DNA of 6,353 nucleotides. Origin: JALZAI01 sp038212215. Its GTDB lineage: Bacteria > Actinomycetota > Actinomycetes > Mycobacteriales > Jatrophihabitantaceae. Each line of letters starts with the position of its first letter. The first letter of the stretch is position 1. The translations under genes were made by a program, and so were the position numbers. The notes under the pieces were generated by a model, which did not search any database, was not told the DNA's origin, and worked only from the letters and a program-made list of their open reading frames with translations. The stretch is from assembly GCA_038212215.1 (NCBI GenBank), contig JBBQUT010000075.1, positions 1 through 6,353 on the forward strand, given 5' to 3'. Below are positions 1-5,828 of this stretch, in pieces.

Positions 1-849
1 TCCGGTCTGCGGGTTGTGGCAGCCGGAGAGCAAAGCGTGTCCATCGGGAGACCAGACCGGCTTGAAGAACCGCAGATCCTTGCTGGGTCCGTGAAGCGTG
101 CGAAGTCCTCGGCTAGTGGGGTGAACTGTGATGATTGCACCAGCATCGGGGGCGTTGACGGATTCCGGGCTGATGTTGAACGAGATCCACGCCCCGTTGG
201 GTGACCAGTCTGGATGTTCTAGACCTGGCCGCGGCGCAACGACCTGGCGCAGGTGGGTGCCATCGGTGTCGACCACGTAGATGGCCTCTAACTGGTCGCC
301 TGCCGCGCTAACGCCGGTGATGCGACCAAAGGCGATGTGCTTTCCGTTGGGGGAGAAGACCGGCTCGACGTCGAATCCGCCGGAAGTCACCTGTTGGGGA
401 TGCGTGCCGTCAGCGTGCATGATCCAGATGGATGTGGTGAAGCTGGGGTCGTCGGGCGAAACTGGCGAGGCATCGAACGTAATCAGCCGACCGTCGGGAG
501 ACCAGCGCGGCACTTCTTGGATTCCGGGCCCGGAGGTGAGCTGTCGCTGGTTGTCACCGCCGGGCGAGATCGTCGCGACGTGTTCGCCGGTCGCGTCAAA
601 GAAGTCGAAGGCGATGCGTCTGCCGGTTGGGGACCAGTCGGAGAAGAAACTGGGCTGGTTGGTCAGGTGCCGCTGATGGCTGCCGTCGGGGTTGGCCACC
701 CAGATACTGAAATCGCCGAGCGACGGGTCGAATCGGCCAAAGGCGATCTCACCATTCTCCGGACGTGGCGCCGCCCGAGCTGGCACCATGCCAGTCACGA
801 CCAGAGCAAGGACGATCAACGATGCGAGGGTCGATCGTGAAATGGACAT
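1..849 (-). CDS. Exported TolB-like PD40 beta-propeller protein (N-terminal part; runs off left edge)
   Basis: An open frame of 283 codons starts at the ATG whose complement is at 847-849 and continues past base 1, so the C-terminus is missing. An in-frame TAA lies 15 nt upstream and the purine-rich GGGGAG sits just before the ATG, so this is the first possible start. Residues 1-26 form a classic signal peptide: basic start, hydrophobic stretch LIVLALVV, and an ARA cleavage site before APRP. The rest is a series of PD40/WD40-like propeller blades with the signature W/F-S-P-x-G at about residues 72-76, 116-120, 165-169, 215-219 and 266-270. Each is followed by an 'IAF/ITF/ISF' strand, with 'V.NPDGS..R.LT' type strands between. 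Such proteins act outside the membrane as binding scaffolds; the partner here is unknown. It is not necessarily the Tol-Pal TolB, since actinobacteria lack a classical outer membrane and no tol genes are visible. The fold is confident, the role is not. Confidence 0.85.
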   Translation of the reverse strand, partial: MSISRSTLASLIVLALVVTGMVPARAAPRPENGEIAFGRFDPSLGDFSIWVANPDGSHQRHLTNQPSFFSDWSPTGRRIAFDFFDATGEHVATISPGGDNQRQLTSGPGIQEVPRWSPDGRLITFDASPVSPDDPSFTTSIWIMHADGTHPQQVTSGGFDVEPVFSPNGKHIAFGRITGVSAAGDQLEAIYVVDTDGTHLRQVVAPRPGLEHPDWSPNGAWISFNISPESVNAPDAGAIITVHPTSRGLRTLHGPSKDLRFFKPVWSPDGHALLSGCHNPQTG

Positions 850-876
850 AGCTCCCCAGTCTCTTTACGACCAGAC

Positions 877-886
877 CGGGCGCCCG
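877..886. repeat. 10-nt perfect palindrome CGGGCGCCCG upstream of the propeller gene
   Basis: The ten bases read identically on both strands and end 28 nt before the start codon of the minus-strand propeller gene. That is a plausible operator position, but GC-rich palindromes of this size arise often by chance in such DNA. Confidence 0.3.
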
Positions 887-1038
887 CCACTCGGACCTCC
901 CCCGGCCGAGTTGTGACAGTTTCTGGCGCGCCCCAGCGGCAGGCAAGCGTCACCCGAAGATAGGGCGCGTTCTGGCCAAGAACCTTCGGCGATTCGCACA
1001 TGCCACGTCGCGAACTCGAAGCGGTGTTGTGCTCAAGG

Positions 1039-1067
1039 GGCCAAAGGCGCGATCGGCCAAAGCGCGA
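1039..1067. repeat. Imperfect tandem repeat of about 14 bp
   Basis: GGCCAAAGGCGCGA (1039-1052) is followed two bases later by GGCCAAAGCGCGA (1055-1067). The copies differ by one missing G. The second copy overlaps the left arm of the hairpin at 1062-1085. Confidence 0.6.
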
Positions 1068-1085
1068 CCATCGGCATGGTCGCGC
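1062..1085. repeat. Perfect 10-bp inverted repeat with 4-nt loop
   Basis: GCGCGACCAT (1062-1071), loop CGGC, then ATGGTCGCGC (1076-1085) forms a fully paired 10-bp stem. No run of T follows on either strand, so it is not a classical terminator. It could be a factor-assisted terminator, a protein-binding palindrome or a leftover element end. The function is unknown. Confidence 0.6.
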
Positions 1086-1218
1086 GGGACGCGCTCATCG
1101 GCATAGAGCGCATCGTTGTTGGTGATCAACCGGAGGGCTCCGACGACGACATACATTCCGATCTGCGCGGCGGTGCCAGGCAAGATCGAACGCACCTATC
1201 GACGGTGCGGCGCTGGGT

Positions 1219-1244
1219 TGGGCGGCGGATGCTGCCGCCGCCCA
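1219..1244 (-). terminator. Probable stem-loop terminator after the recombinase fragment
   Basis: TGGGCGGCGG (1219-1228) and CCGCCGCCCA (1235-1244) pair perfectly over 10 bp around a 6-nt loop. On the minus strand it begins about 9 nt after the recombinase stop codon, which is the usual place for a terminator. No T-tract follows; such hairpins without a U-tail have been proposed as terminators in mycobacteria. Activity is inferred from position and stem strength only. Confidence 0.5.
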
Positions 1245-1253
1245 GCGTGAGGG

Positions 1254-1559
1254 TTAGCGGGCGGCGCCCGCGAGGTAGGCGGCGACGATGTAGGTGGCGT
1301 GCCGGTCGAGGGAGACGCGGGCGCGGTCGTAGCGCATCGTGGTTCGTGGGTCGGCGTGGGATGCGGCTTCCTGTACGTCGCGTAGCGGCACTCCGGCGTC
1401 GAGGGCGGCGGTGATGAACGCGTGGCGCAGGGTGTGCGGCCCGATGGGTTTGTTCACACCGGCACGGCGGGCGACGCGGCGCACGATCCGGCTGGCGCAA
1501 TGGCGATCCATTCGTTGGCCGTCGGGCCTGAGAAAGATCGGATCGCGGCCGCCCGTTCG
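1254..1559 (-). pseudogene. Tyrosine recombinase/phage-type integrase, C-terminal fragment
   Basis: About 101 codons of the C-terminal catalytic domain of a lambda-integrase/XerC-type site-specific recombinase, ending in TAA at 1254-1256. Visible catalytic elements are H-T-L-R-H (fragment residues 42-46: box II His and Arg), the later His in A-S-H-A-D (residue 68), and the nucleophile Tyr in M-R-Y-D (residue 77). The 'AALDAGVPLRDVQEAASHADPRTT' region and the tail 'RHATYIVAAYLAGAAR' resemble actinobacterial integrases. The N-terminal DNA-binding domains and the first catalytic Arg are gone. Upstream the frame stays open to 2021, but that part is the antisense-like shadow of a sulfotransferase gene in another frame and has no integrase character. 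With no start codon of its own, it is a dead remnant. It probably marks a former integrated element; no tRNA attachment site is visible nearby. Confidence 0.85.
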
Positions 1560-1963
1560 CGTTGGTCGAGGAACGCGCCGATGTCGGCGTTGTCGATGCG
1601 GCGGTCCATCGACAGCCCCGCGTCGCGCGGGTCCCGCCCGACGCAGATGTACGTGACCGTCGGATCGTTGGGTAACCCGTCGAGCGGCGTGTGGGTCTTG
1701 ATGAACCGCCGGCGCGTCTGGGCTTCCAGGTCCGCGAACACGTCGGTGCGGGCGCGCGTCACCATGTCGATCCATGGCGAGAGCGTGTCCAACGGGAGCG
1801 GGAGCTCCGGTTCTTGCAGTATGAGTAGGGCGCAGATCATCTGCGTCCACGTCGTCCCGCACTTTGGCGGGGCGCTGATGATGATGTCGCCGGGGCGGAG
1901 CTCGAAGCCGTCCCAGCGGTTGCTGTCGTACATGGTTGCCTCGTAGCGGCGCACGGCCGTCAT
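1544..1963 (-). pseudogene. PAPS-dependent sulfotransferase, N-terminal fragment (Rv1373-like)
   Basis: About 140 codons of a cytosolic-type sulfotransferase, a family that moves sulfate from PAPS to an acceptor such as a glycolipid. Visible are the 5'-phosphosulfate loop P-K-C-G-T-T-W (residues 33-39, with Cys where Ser is usual), the likely catalytic His in K-T-H-T-P-L-D-G (residue 91), and the 3'-phosphate motif G-R-D-P-R-D-A-G-L-S-M (109-119). 'FIKTHTPLDG' and 'YICVGRDPRD' read very like M. tuberculosis Rv1373. I chose the ATG at 1963 because that protein also begins about 15 residues before 'RWD'. The ATG at 1933, with GAGG five bases upstream, is an alternative. Similarity ends near residue 140; the frame then reads about 29 unrelated residues to a stop at 1454-1456. 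A full enzyme needs roughly 300 residues or more, so the acceptor half is lost and the product should be inactive. Confidence 0.85.
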
Positions 1964-2202
1964 CCTTGCAGCTGTCGGATCCGATCCCGTGAGGCCCAGA
2001 CGATTCACCACCGCACGACATCCTGGCGAGGGCCGAGACTCAGGTTCGAAAGGGCGGCGCGCAGTACGTAGCGCAGCACCCGCCCATAATGTCCGATCTC
2101 GAACTCCCCGCAGAGGCATCATGAAGGCCAGAAAATGAGCGCCGAACGACGGATCGTGTTAGCGCTGCGGCTGGACGCTGTGGTTACGGATCGCGTCAGC
2201 GG

Positions 2203-2646
2203 TCAGAGAGGCATTTCGAGGATGTCTTTGAGTTTGGCGAGGTCTTTCCGGTTCGCCCGGCGCATGGCTGCCGCCATGACCGGAGCGGTGAGGCTGCCGA
2301 AACCCGAGGGCTCACCTGTATTCCGCAAGGTCATCAGCGTGCCCCCGGACGACGTGTCTGTCCAGGTATAGGTCGTCTGCATGGGGAACGGACCCTGGTC
2401 CGTACTCATCACGAACCTCTGGTCAGTGACGACCTCGCGGATCAGATAGGTGTAGGCGAGGCGCCTGCCCAGAAACCGGGCAACGAAGCCGATACGCGAT
2501 CCTTCGACGGCAGGTCGCGGCGTCTGCCATTCCACCGAGGTGATCTTCGAGTACCACTCTGTCGCGTGGTCGGGGTCGGCCGCGTAGGCCGCCACAACTG
2601 TTCGAGGACGGGCGATCTCGATCGACGTCACGACGTCCACTGCCAT
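2203..2646 (-). CDS. SRPBCC (START/Bet v1-fold) family protein
   Basis: A complete 147-residue protein of the size typical for single-domain SRPBCC proteins (polyketide cyclase/dehydrase or lipid-transport type). It opens with 'MAVDVVTSIEIARPRTVVAAYAADPDHATEWYSKITSVEW', the family's usual first strand, short helices and D/P..W motif. Strands follow ('GSRIGFVARFLGRRLAYTYLIREVV', 'YTWTDTSSGGTLMTLRNTGE'), then a long C-terminal helix (about 121-144) that closes the hydrophobic pocket. I chose the ATG at 2646 because homology-like sequence starts there; upstream codons to 2787 look non-coding. No strong ribosome binding site is seen. The fold binds a small hydrophobic ligand, but neither ligand nor reaction can be told from the sequence. 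It is divergent from the two-domain gene at 3059, so they may share a regulatory spacer. A monocistronic unit is likely, with the broken sulfotransferase about 240 bp downstream. Confidence 0.85.
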   Translation of the reverse strand: MAVDVVTSIEIARPRTVVAAYAADPDHATEWYSKITSVEWQTPRPAVEGSRIGFVARFLGRRLAYTYLIREVVTDQRFVMSTDQGPFPMQTTYTWTDTSSGGTLMTLRNTGEPSGFGSLTAPVMAAAMRRANRKDLAKLKDILEMPL

Positions 2647-2704
2647 GTATCGATGGTAGGCCGACGCTCCGCCATTTCTTGCGTCGCGGACAGACTGCAG
2701 GATG

Positions 2705-2749
2705 CCTGACTCGGGGCGGGTTTCGATCGGCTTGGGCAGTTGAGTCAGG
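2705..2749. repeat. 8-bp perfect inverted repeat CCTGACTC / GAGTCAGG
   Basis: CCTGACTC at 2705-2712 and GAGTCAGG at 2742-2749 are exact reverse complements, separated by 29 bases. They lie in the divergent spacer, 59 to 103 bp upstream of the SRPBCC start. The spacing of about 37 bp between arm starts would not put two half-sites in exactly the same helical phase. They may be two operator half-sites or a chance match. Confidence 0.4.
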
Positions 2750-2928
2750 ACGTGCCGTGCCGGCGCAGTCAGATTCACTAGGCGCAATGGCCGATCACTT
2801 CTCGGGTGAACCTAACGACGGGTCGGGGCGATCGATGACTGGGGCTGTGAGTGTGAGGCATCGGGGAGGCCGTCGCGGCCCGCTGCTGGCCGTCTTCGGC
2901 TGCATCCACTGAGAACTCCATCGATTTG

Positions 2929-2944
2929 GGACGGTGCCCCGTCC
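2929..2944. repeat. Small hairpin GGACGG-TGCC-CCGTCC
   Basis: A perfect 6-bp stem with a 4-nt loop lies about 115 bp upstream of the plus-strand ABM-like gene. It is short enough to be chance in GC-rich DNA. If transcribed it would sit in a 5' leader. Confidence 0.3.
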
Positions 2945-3046
2945 TGTTCGACTGGCGGCGTTGGACGTCGGGTCTTGCCTTCAGGCTCACCGGGGAGCAG
3001 GGTCGGTACCGTCTCGTGGAGCCCACCAGGGCGTCGCCGTGTCCGC

Positions 3047-3053
3047 AGGAGGT
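3047..3053 (+). promoter_or_regulatory. Strong ribosome binding site AGGAGGT
   Basis: AGGAGGT, nearly the full anti-Shine-Dalgarno complement, is followed by five bases (GGGCG) and then ATG at 3059. It settles the start of the two-domain gene against the in-frame upstream ATG at 2975. Confidence 0.85.
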
Positions 3054-3058
3054 GGGCG

Positions 3059-3682
3059 ATGTTCGCTCGTTCGACATCGATGACCGCGCAGCTGTCGATG
3101 CTTGACGCGGGAATCGCGCATGTACGTGACACGGTGATGCCGGCCTTGTCGCACCTGGAGGGCTACCTCGGCGTTTCCCTCATGATCGACCGAGGATCGG
3201 GACGCGGCATCGTGACCTCGGCGTGGCGTTCGGAGGACGCAATGCGCCACAGTGTCGACCGCGTGAAAGCGATCCGCGATGACGCCGTGCGGACCTTCGG
3301 GGCGCCGGGCGCCGAAGTCGAGGAATGGGACGTCGCTGTCCTGCACCGCGCCCACCATGCACGTGAGGAAACCTGGCTGCGTGCGACCTGGCTCGGCTTG
3401 GATAACGCCGCCATCGCCGAGGCGATTGAGACGTTCAAGAGCGGCACACTCGCCCGGATCGAGGACCTGCCGGGCTTCTGCAGCGCGAGCCTGATGGTCA
3501 ATCGTGCCGAAAGGCGCGCTGTGACGACGGTTGGCTACGACGATCGCAGTTCGCTCGAATACAGCCGGGAGGGAGCCAGTGCGGTCCGCGACCAGGCTGC
3601 GCGGCAGATGGACGCCCACATCCTCGAGGTCGCCGAATTTGAGCTCGCGCTGGCCCATCTGCACGTCCCCGAGATCGTCTGA
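3059..3682 (+). CDS. Two-domain ABM-like (antibiotic biosynthesis monooxygenase-type) protein
   Basis: A complete 207-residue protein with two copies of a ferredoxin-like alpha+beta module of the ABM/Dabb kind. Repeat 1 (about 1-96) has 'MFARSTSM', helix 'AGIAHVRDTVMPALSHLEG', strand 'GVSLMIDRGSGRGIVTSAW', helix 'SEDAMRHSVDRVKAIRDDAV' and strand 'EVEEWDVAVLHR'. Repeat 2 (about 106-201) copies the order: 'LRATWL', helix 'AIAEAIETFKSGTLARIEDLPG', 'CSASLMVNRAERRAVTTVGY', a helix, and 'EVAEFELALAHL'. The matching blocks 'SLM-D/N-R', 'AIRD/AVRD' and 'EV-E-[WF]-[DE]' show the duplication. Proteins of this design recur in mycobacteria with no proven function. ABM domains can be cofactor-free monooxygenases or simple dimerisation folds, and no catalytic residue can be assigned. 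No signal peptide, so cytosolic. It is divergent from the SRPBCC gene and convergent with the E1 alpha gene, so probably transcribed alone. Confidence 0.85.
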   Translation: MFARSTSMTAQLSMLDAGIAHVRDTVMPALSHLEGYLGVSLMIDRGSGRGIVTSAWRSEDAMRHSVDRVKAIRDDAVRTFGAPGAEVEEWDVAVLHRAHHAREETWLRATWLGLDNAAIAEAIETFKSGTLARIEDLPGFCSASLMVNRAERRAVTTVGYDDRSSLEYSREGASAVRDQAARQMDAHILEVAEFELALAHLHVPEIV

Positions 3683-3775
3683 CCCCGAAATTGTTTTCGC
3701 ATTCATCGACGAGTCCAGACCGAACGTCTGAACCTGTTGCCCCGCGCGTAGCCGGCACCCGGAAACGTGGCGACA
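3683..3775. terminator. Convergent intergenic spacer with two weak hairpins
   Basis: The 93 bp separate the stop codons of two convergent genes, so a bidirectional terminator would be expected. CGAAA-TTGT-TTTCG (3686-3699) and CAGAC-CGAAC-GTCTG (3716-3730) each form a 5-bp stem. Neither has a clear T-tract. Termination here is inferred from position and the hairpins are weak. Confidence 0.3.
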
Positions 3776-4903
3776 TTAACGATTCGTGTGCCACTCGGCC
3801 GGCAGCGGTCGAGAGTTGTCGATGAACTCAGCTCGCTGCTCTGCGAGTTCTGACGGCAAGTCGACGTACGTATGGTCGAATATGGAGGCGGCAGTGACGT
3901 CGGGCAGTGCCCGGCCACCGGTGCGGATGCGCTCGGCTAGCTTCTTCGACTCCTCAACGATCGCGTCAAAGAAGTCCTGGTCGTACCCGGCGCTCAAGAG
4001 GTAGCGGCGGACCCGTTCGATGGGATCGCGGACCCGCCACGCCGCGAGGTCTTCCTCGGAGCGGTAACGGGTGGCGTTGTCCGAGGTGGTGTGCGGGTTC
4101 ATCCGGTAGGTGAACGCCTCGATCAAGGTGGGTCCGTGTCCGGCGCGGGCCCGGTCCAGTGCGCTGCGGGTGACGGCAAGGGACGCGAGGACGTCGTTGC
4201 CGTCGACGCGCACACCGGGGAACCCGAACCCGGCTGATCGCCGGTACAGCGGCGCGCGGCTCTGAACCTCGACCCGGGCGCTGATCGCCCACTGGTTGTT
4301 CTGGCAGAAGAAGACGACGGGGAGGTTCTGGGCTGCGGCCCAGACGAACGCCTCGCTGACATCGCCCTGGCTCATCGCCCCGTCGCCGAGGAACACCAGC
4401 ACCGCGGTGTCGCGCTCGGCGTCGCCGGTGCCGACGGCGCGGTCACCGACGACGCCCATCGCGTAACCGACGGCGTGCAGGGTCTGTGCCCCGATGACGA
4501 TCGTGTACGGGGCAAAGTTGTGCTTGTGCGGGTTAAAGCCACCGGGGCTCGAGCCGCGCCACAGGCCCAGCAGGTCGAGCGGGTCGACACCGCGACACCA
4601 GGCGACACCGTGCTCGCGGTAGCTCGGAAACGCCATGTCGTGCGCGCGCAAGGCCCGGCCGGCGCCGATCTGCGCGCCCTCCTGGCCCAACAGAGAGGTC
4701 CATAGCCCGAGCTCGCCCTGGCGCTGCAGCGCGATCGCTTCGGTGTCGATGCGACGCGTCAGCACGAGGTCGCGGTACAGGCCACCGATCTCGGTGTCGG
4801 TGATCTCCAGCCCGTAGTCCGGATTGTCCACCCGGATCCCGTCGACGGTCAGCAACTGCACCATGTTCGTCTGCGGCATATCGGCCGCGTGCGTGTGCGT
4901 CAC
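3776..4903 (-). CDS. 2-oxoacid dehydrogenase E1 component, alpha subunit (BkdA/PdhA type)
   Basis: A complete 375-residue thiamine-diphosphate E1 alpha subunit. With an E1 beta partner such proteins decarboxylate pyruvate or branched-chain 2-oxoacids and hand the acyl group to the E2 lipoyl domain. Key features are 'LQRQGELGLWTSLLGQEGAQ' (59-78), 'FPSYREHGV' (92-100), 'GAQTLHAVGYAMG' (138-150), and the ThDP/Mg motif from G-D-G-A (173-176) to Q-N-N (201-203). The active-site loop H-T-T-S-D-N-A-T-R-Y-R spans 271-281 and corresponds to the phosphorylation-loop region of eukaryotic enzymes. Length and motifs suit the branched-chain (M. tuberculosis Rv2497c, BkdA) subtype, but the substrate cannot be fixed from sequence alone. 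I chose GTG at 4903, seven bases after GGGAG (4911-4915). ATG at 4879 lacks a site, and the open frame further upstream to 5029 looks non-coding. No E1 beta or E2 gene follows: the next gene is convergent. Confidence 0.93.
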   Translation of the reverse strand: MTHTHAADMPQTNMVQLLTVDGIRVDNPDYGLEITDTEIGGLYRDLVLTRRIDTEAIALQRQGELGLWTSLLGQEGAQIGAGRALRAHDMAFPSYREHGVAWCRGVDPLDLLGLWRGSSPGGFNPHKHNFAPYTIVIGAQTLHAVGYAMGVVGDRAVGTGDAERDTAVLVFLGDGAMSQGDVSEAFVWAAAQNLPVVFFCQNNQWAISARVEVQSRAPLYRRSAGFGFPGVRVDGNDVLASLAVTRSALDRARAGHGPTLIEAFTYRMNPHTTSDNATRYRSEEDLAAWRVRDPIERVRRYLLSAGYDQDFFDAIVEESKKLAERIRTGGRALPDVTAASIFDHTYVDLPSELAEQRAEFIDNSRPLPAEWHTNR

Positions 4904-4910
4904 AGTCGGG

Positions 4911-4919
4911 CTCCCACCT
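4911..4919 (-). promoter_or_regulatory. Ribosome binding site deciding the GTG start of E1 alpha
   Basis: On the minus strand AGGTGGGAG is followed by seven bases and GTG at 4903. It supports this start over the in-frame ATG 24 bases later. Confidence 0.6.
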
Positions 4920-5194
4920 GGCGTACTGGCCGCGACGCTGCGGACTCGGTTTACCTGTTGGACGTTGATATCGGTCCAGCGGAGTAGGCCAGGTAGCCAG
5001 GGGTTCCGAGTGAATTCACTGATGACCAACCCGGCCGGTATCGACCAGCGCTGTGAGAGGCGCCGATTCCGCGGCGAGGCTCCAAAAGCGCCTCATCAAC
5101 GGAAGAAAAACCACTCTTCTTCCTCGGCTGCTCTACCGGCATCCACACGGAAGATGAAAGGGTTCGAAAGACGGCATAACTGTCACGTTCAATT

Positions 5195-5220
5195 GCCCGC
5201 GAACCCAGGGGCTCGCGGGC
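5195..5220. repeat. Perfect 8-bp hairpin GCCCGCGA / TCGCGGGC
   Basis: GCCCGCGA (5195-5202) and TCGCGGGC (5213-5220) pair perfectly around a 10-nt loop. It sits between the broken hypothetical gene and the E1 alpha gene, both minus strand. It could be a terminator for the upstream gene, though it lies about 210 bp beyond its stop and has no T-tract. Confidence 0.45.
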
Positions 5221-5427
5221 CCCTCGTCCACGCCGGCGAGAAGTTCAGGCGGCGGCCTGCCATGACCACCGTGCCGCGCCATCGAGCCAGACGCCGCCGT
5301 AGTAGTCGCATGCCTAACCGTGAGAAGCGGGGGCGCGGTCGCGTCTGGTTCCATTTCAGGTGACCGCAATACACACAACCCGATCTGCGCGTCGTCAGCT
5401 GCGGCAAATCCTGCGCGAGATCGACGG

Positions 5428-5828
5428 CTACGCACCCTTAATCTGCTGCAGGCCGAGCGTCTGCTTCCCGCGTGCGGCGTCGAGCCTCAGCTCCCATTCG
5501 TGACCGAGCTCGATTCCCTCGATCCGAATACCGTTTGACTCAGCGACGAGCGGACCCAACCCGCCACGGATGCCGCGGCTTGGTGGCCGGTCCGCGCCAC
5601 CAGCAGCTGCGCTTCCGGATATCGTTCATGGACGGCGACCAGCTTAAGAATGTCCATCGCGACCTTGCGTTTCTGACCCCCGATGAGCTTGCCGTTGTGA
5701 GCGAGCACTTCGGCGAAACAGTCGTCCGCGCCGGTGACCCCGTCCGCGTTGATCTTCACACCTGCCGCCAGCTCGACCGTCCGCGGTCGCAAACTTTCCA
5801 GGCCCGAACGTGCTCGGAGAAGATCCAT
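5428..5828 (-). pseudogene. Small conserved-type hypothetical protein broken by one frameshift
   Basis: Residues 1-97 read from ATG at 5828 in one frame: 'TVELAAGVKINADGVTGADDCFAEVLAHNGKLIGGQKRKVAMDILKLVAVHERYPEAQLLVA...GWVRSSLS'. Coding-like sequence then switches frame near 5533-5541 and goes on as 'GIRIEGIELGHEWELRLDAARGKQTLGLQQIKGA' to TAG at 5428-5430. One missing base near 5532 would rejoin them as about 133 residues. The pattern (E-x-x-A-H-x-G-K-x-x-G-Q-x-x-K-V-x-x-D, then a Rossmann-like 'AQLLVA', then 'GIRIEGIEL' and a helix rich in R/A/Q) recalls short actinobacterial hypothetical proteins of about 130-170 residues. I know no established function. ATGs at 5852 and 5858 are alternative starts and no clear ribosome binding site is seen. 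A sequencing error is possible; if the shift is real the gene is dead. In the unshifted frame the product would end at 5487-5489 with about 16 unrelated residues. Confidence 0.6.

Larger units (their letters stand above)
850..1253. other. 404-bp gap without a recognisable gene, containing repeats and hairpins
   Basis: This lies between the start of the exported propeller gene and the end of the recombinase fragment; both are on the minus strand. It should hold the propeller gene's promoter, but I cannot point to a convincing -35/-10 pair. It contains a 10-nt GC palindrome (877-886) close to that gene's start, an imperfect tandem repeat (1039-1067), a perfect hairpin (1062-1085) and a second perfect hairpin (1219-1244). 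An 81-codon minus-strand frame (950-1195) spans much of it, but it matches nothing I recognise and has no good ribosome binding site. Confidence 0.6.
2647..3058. promoter_or_regulatory. 412-bp divergent spacer between the SRPBCC and ABM-like genes
   Basis: Both flanking genes are transcribed outward, so the promoters of both should lie here. I see an 8-bp inverted repeat (2705-2712 / 2742-2749), a small 6-bp hairpin (2929-2944) and the strong ribosome binding site at 3047-3053. No -35/-10 pair is convincing on either strand. Several open frames cross the spacer on both strands, but none has recognisable content. Confidence 0.5.
4904..5427. other. 524-bp gap upstream of the E1 alpha gene
   Basis: It holds the E1 alpha ribosome binding site (AGGTGGGAG, minus strand, 4911-4919) and one strong hairpin (5195-5220). 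Several overlapping open frames exist on both strands, including a basic 72-codon one on the minus strand (5189-5407) that begins near a C-x-x-C pair. None shows recognisable family sequence or a good ribosome binding site. The E1 alpha promoter is probably here but I cannot place it. Confidence 0.5.

Noticed and set aside
337..840. Long plus-strand open frames opposite the propeller gene
   Set aside because: The opposite strand carries a clear signal peptide and PD40 repeats; these frames are its shadows.
950..1195. Possible 81-codon gene on the minus strand
   Set aside because: No family recognised, no good ribosome binding site, and basic, Arg-rich composition as expected for random GC-rich frames.
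1254..2021. A 255-codon integrase gene
   Set aside because: Only the last ~101 codons resemble a recombinase. The upstream part is a shadow of the sulfotransferase fragment in another frame.
1454..2122. One long sulfotransferase gene starting at 2122 and ending at 1454
   Set aside because: Sequence before 1963 has no sulfotransferase character, and the last 29 or so codons are the recombinase region read in the wrong frame.
2987..3706. 239-codon minus-strand frame opposite the ABM-like gene
   Set aside because: The plus-strand gene has a strong ribosome binding site and internal protein repeats. The antisense product looks like nothing known.
5161..5168. GGTTCGAA, resembling a tRNA T-loop (also at 2043-2050)
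   Set aside because: No T-stem or acceptor stem pairs around either site, so neither is a tRNA nor an attachment site in a tRNA.
5189..5407. Basic 72-codon minus-strand frame with a C-x-x-C near the start
   Set aside because: A single Cys pair, no partner ligands and no recognisable family; likely a chance open frame.
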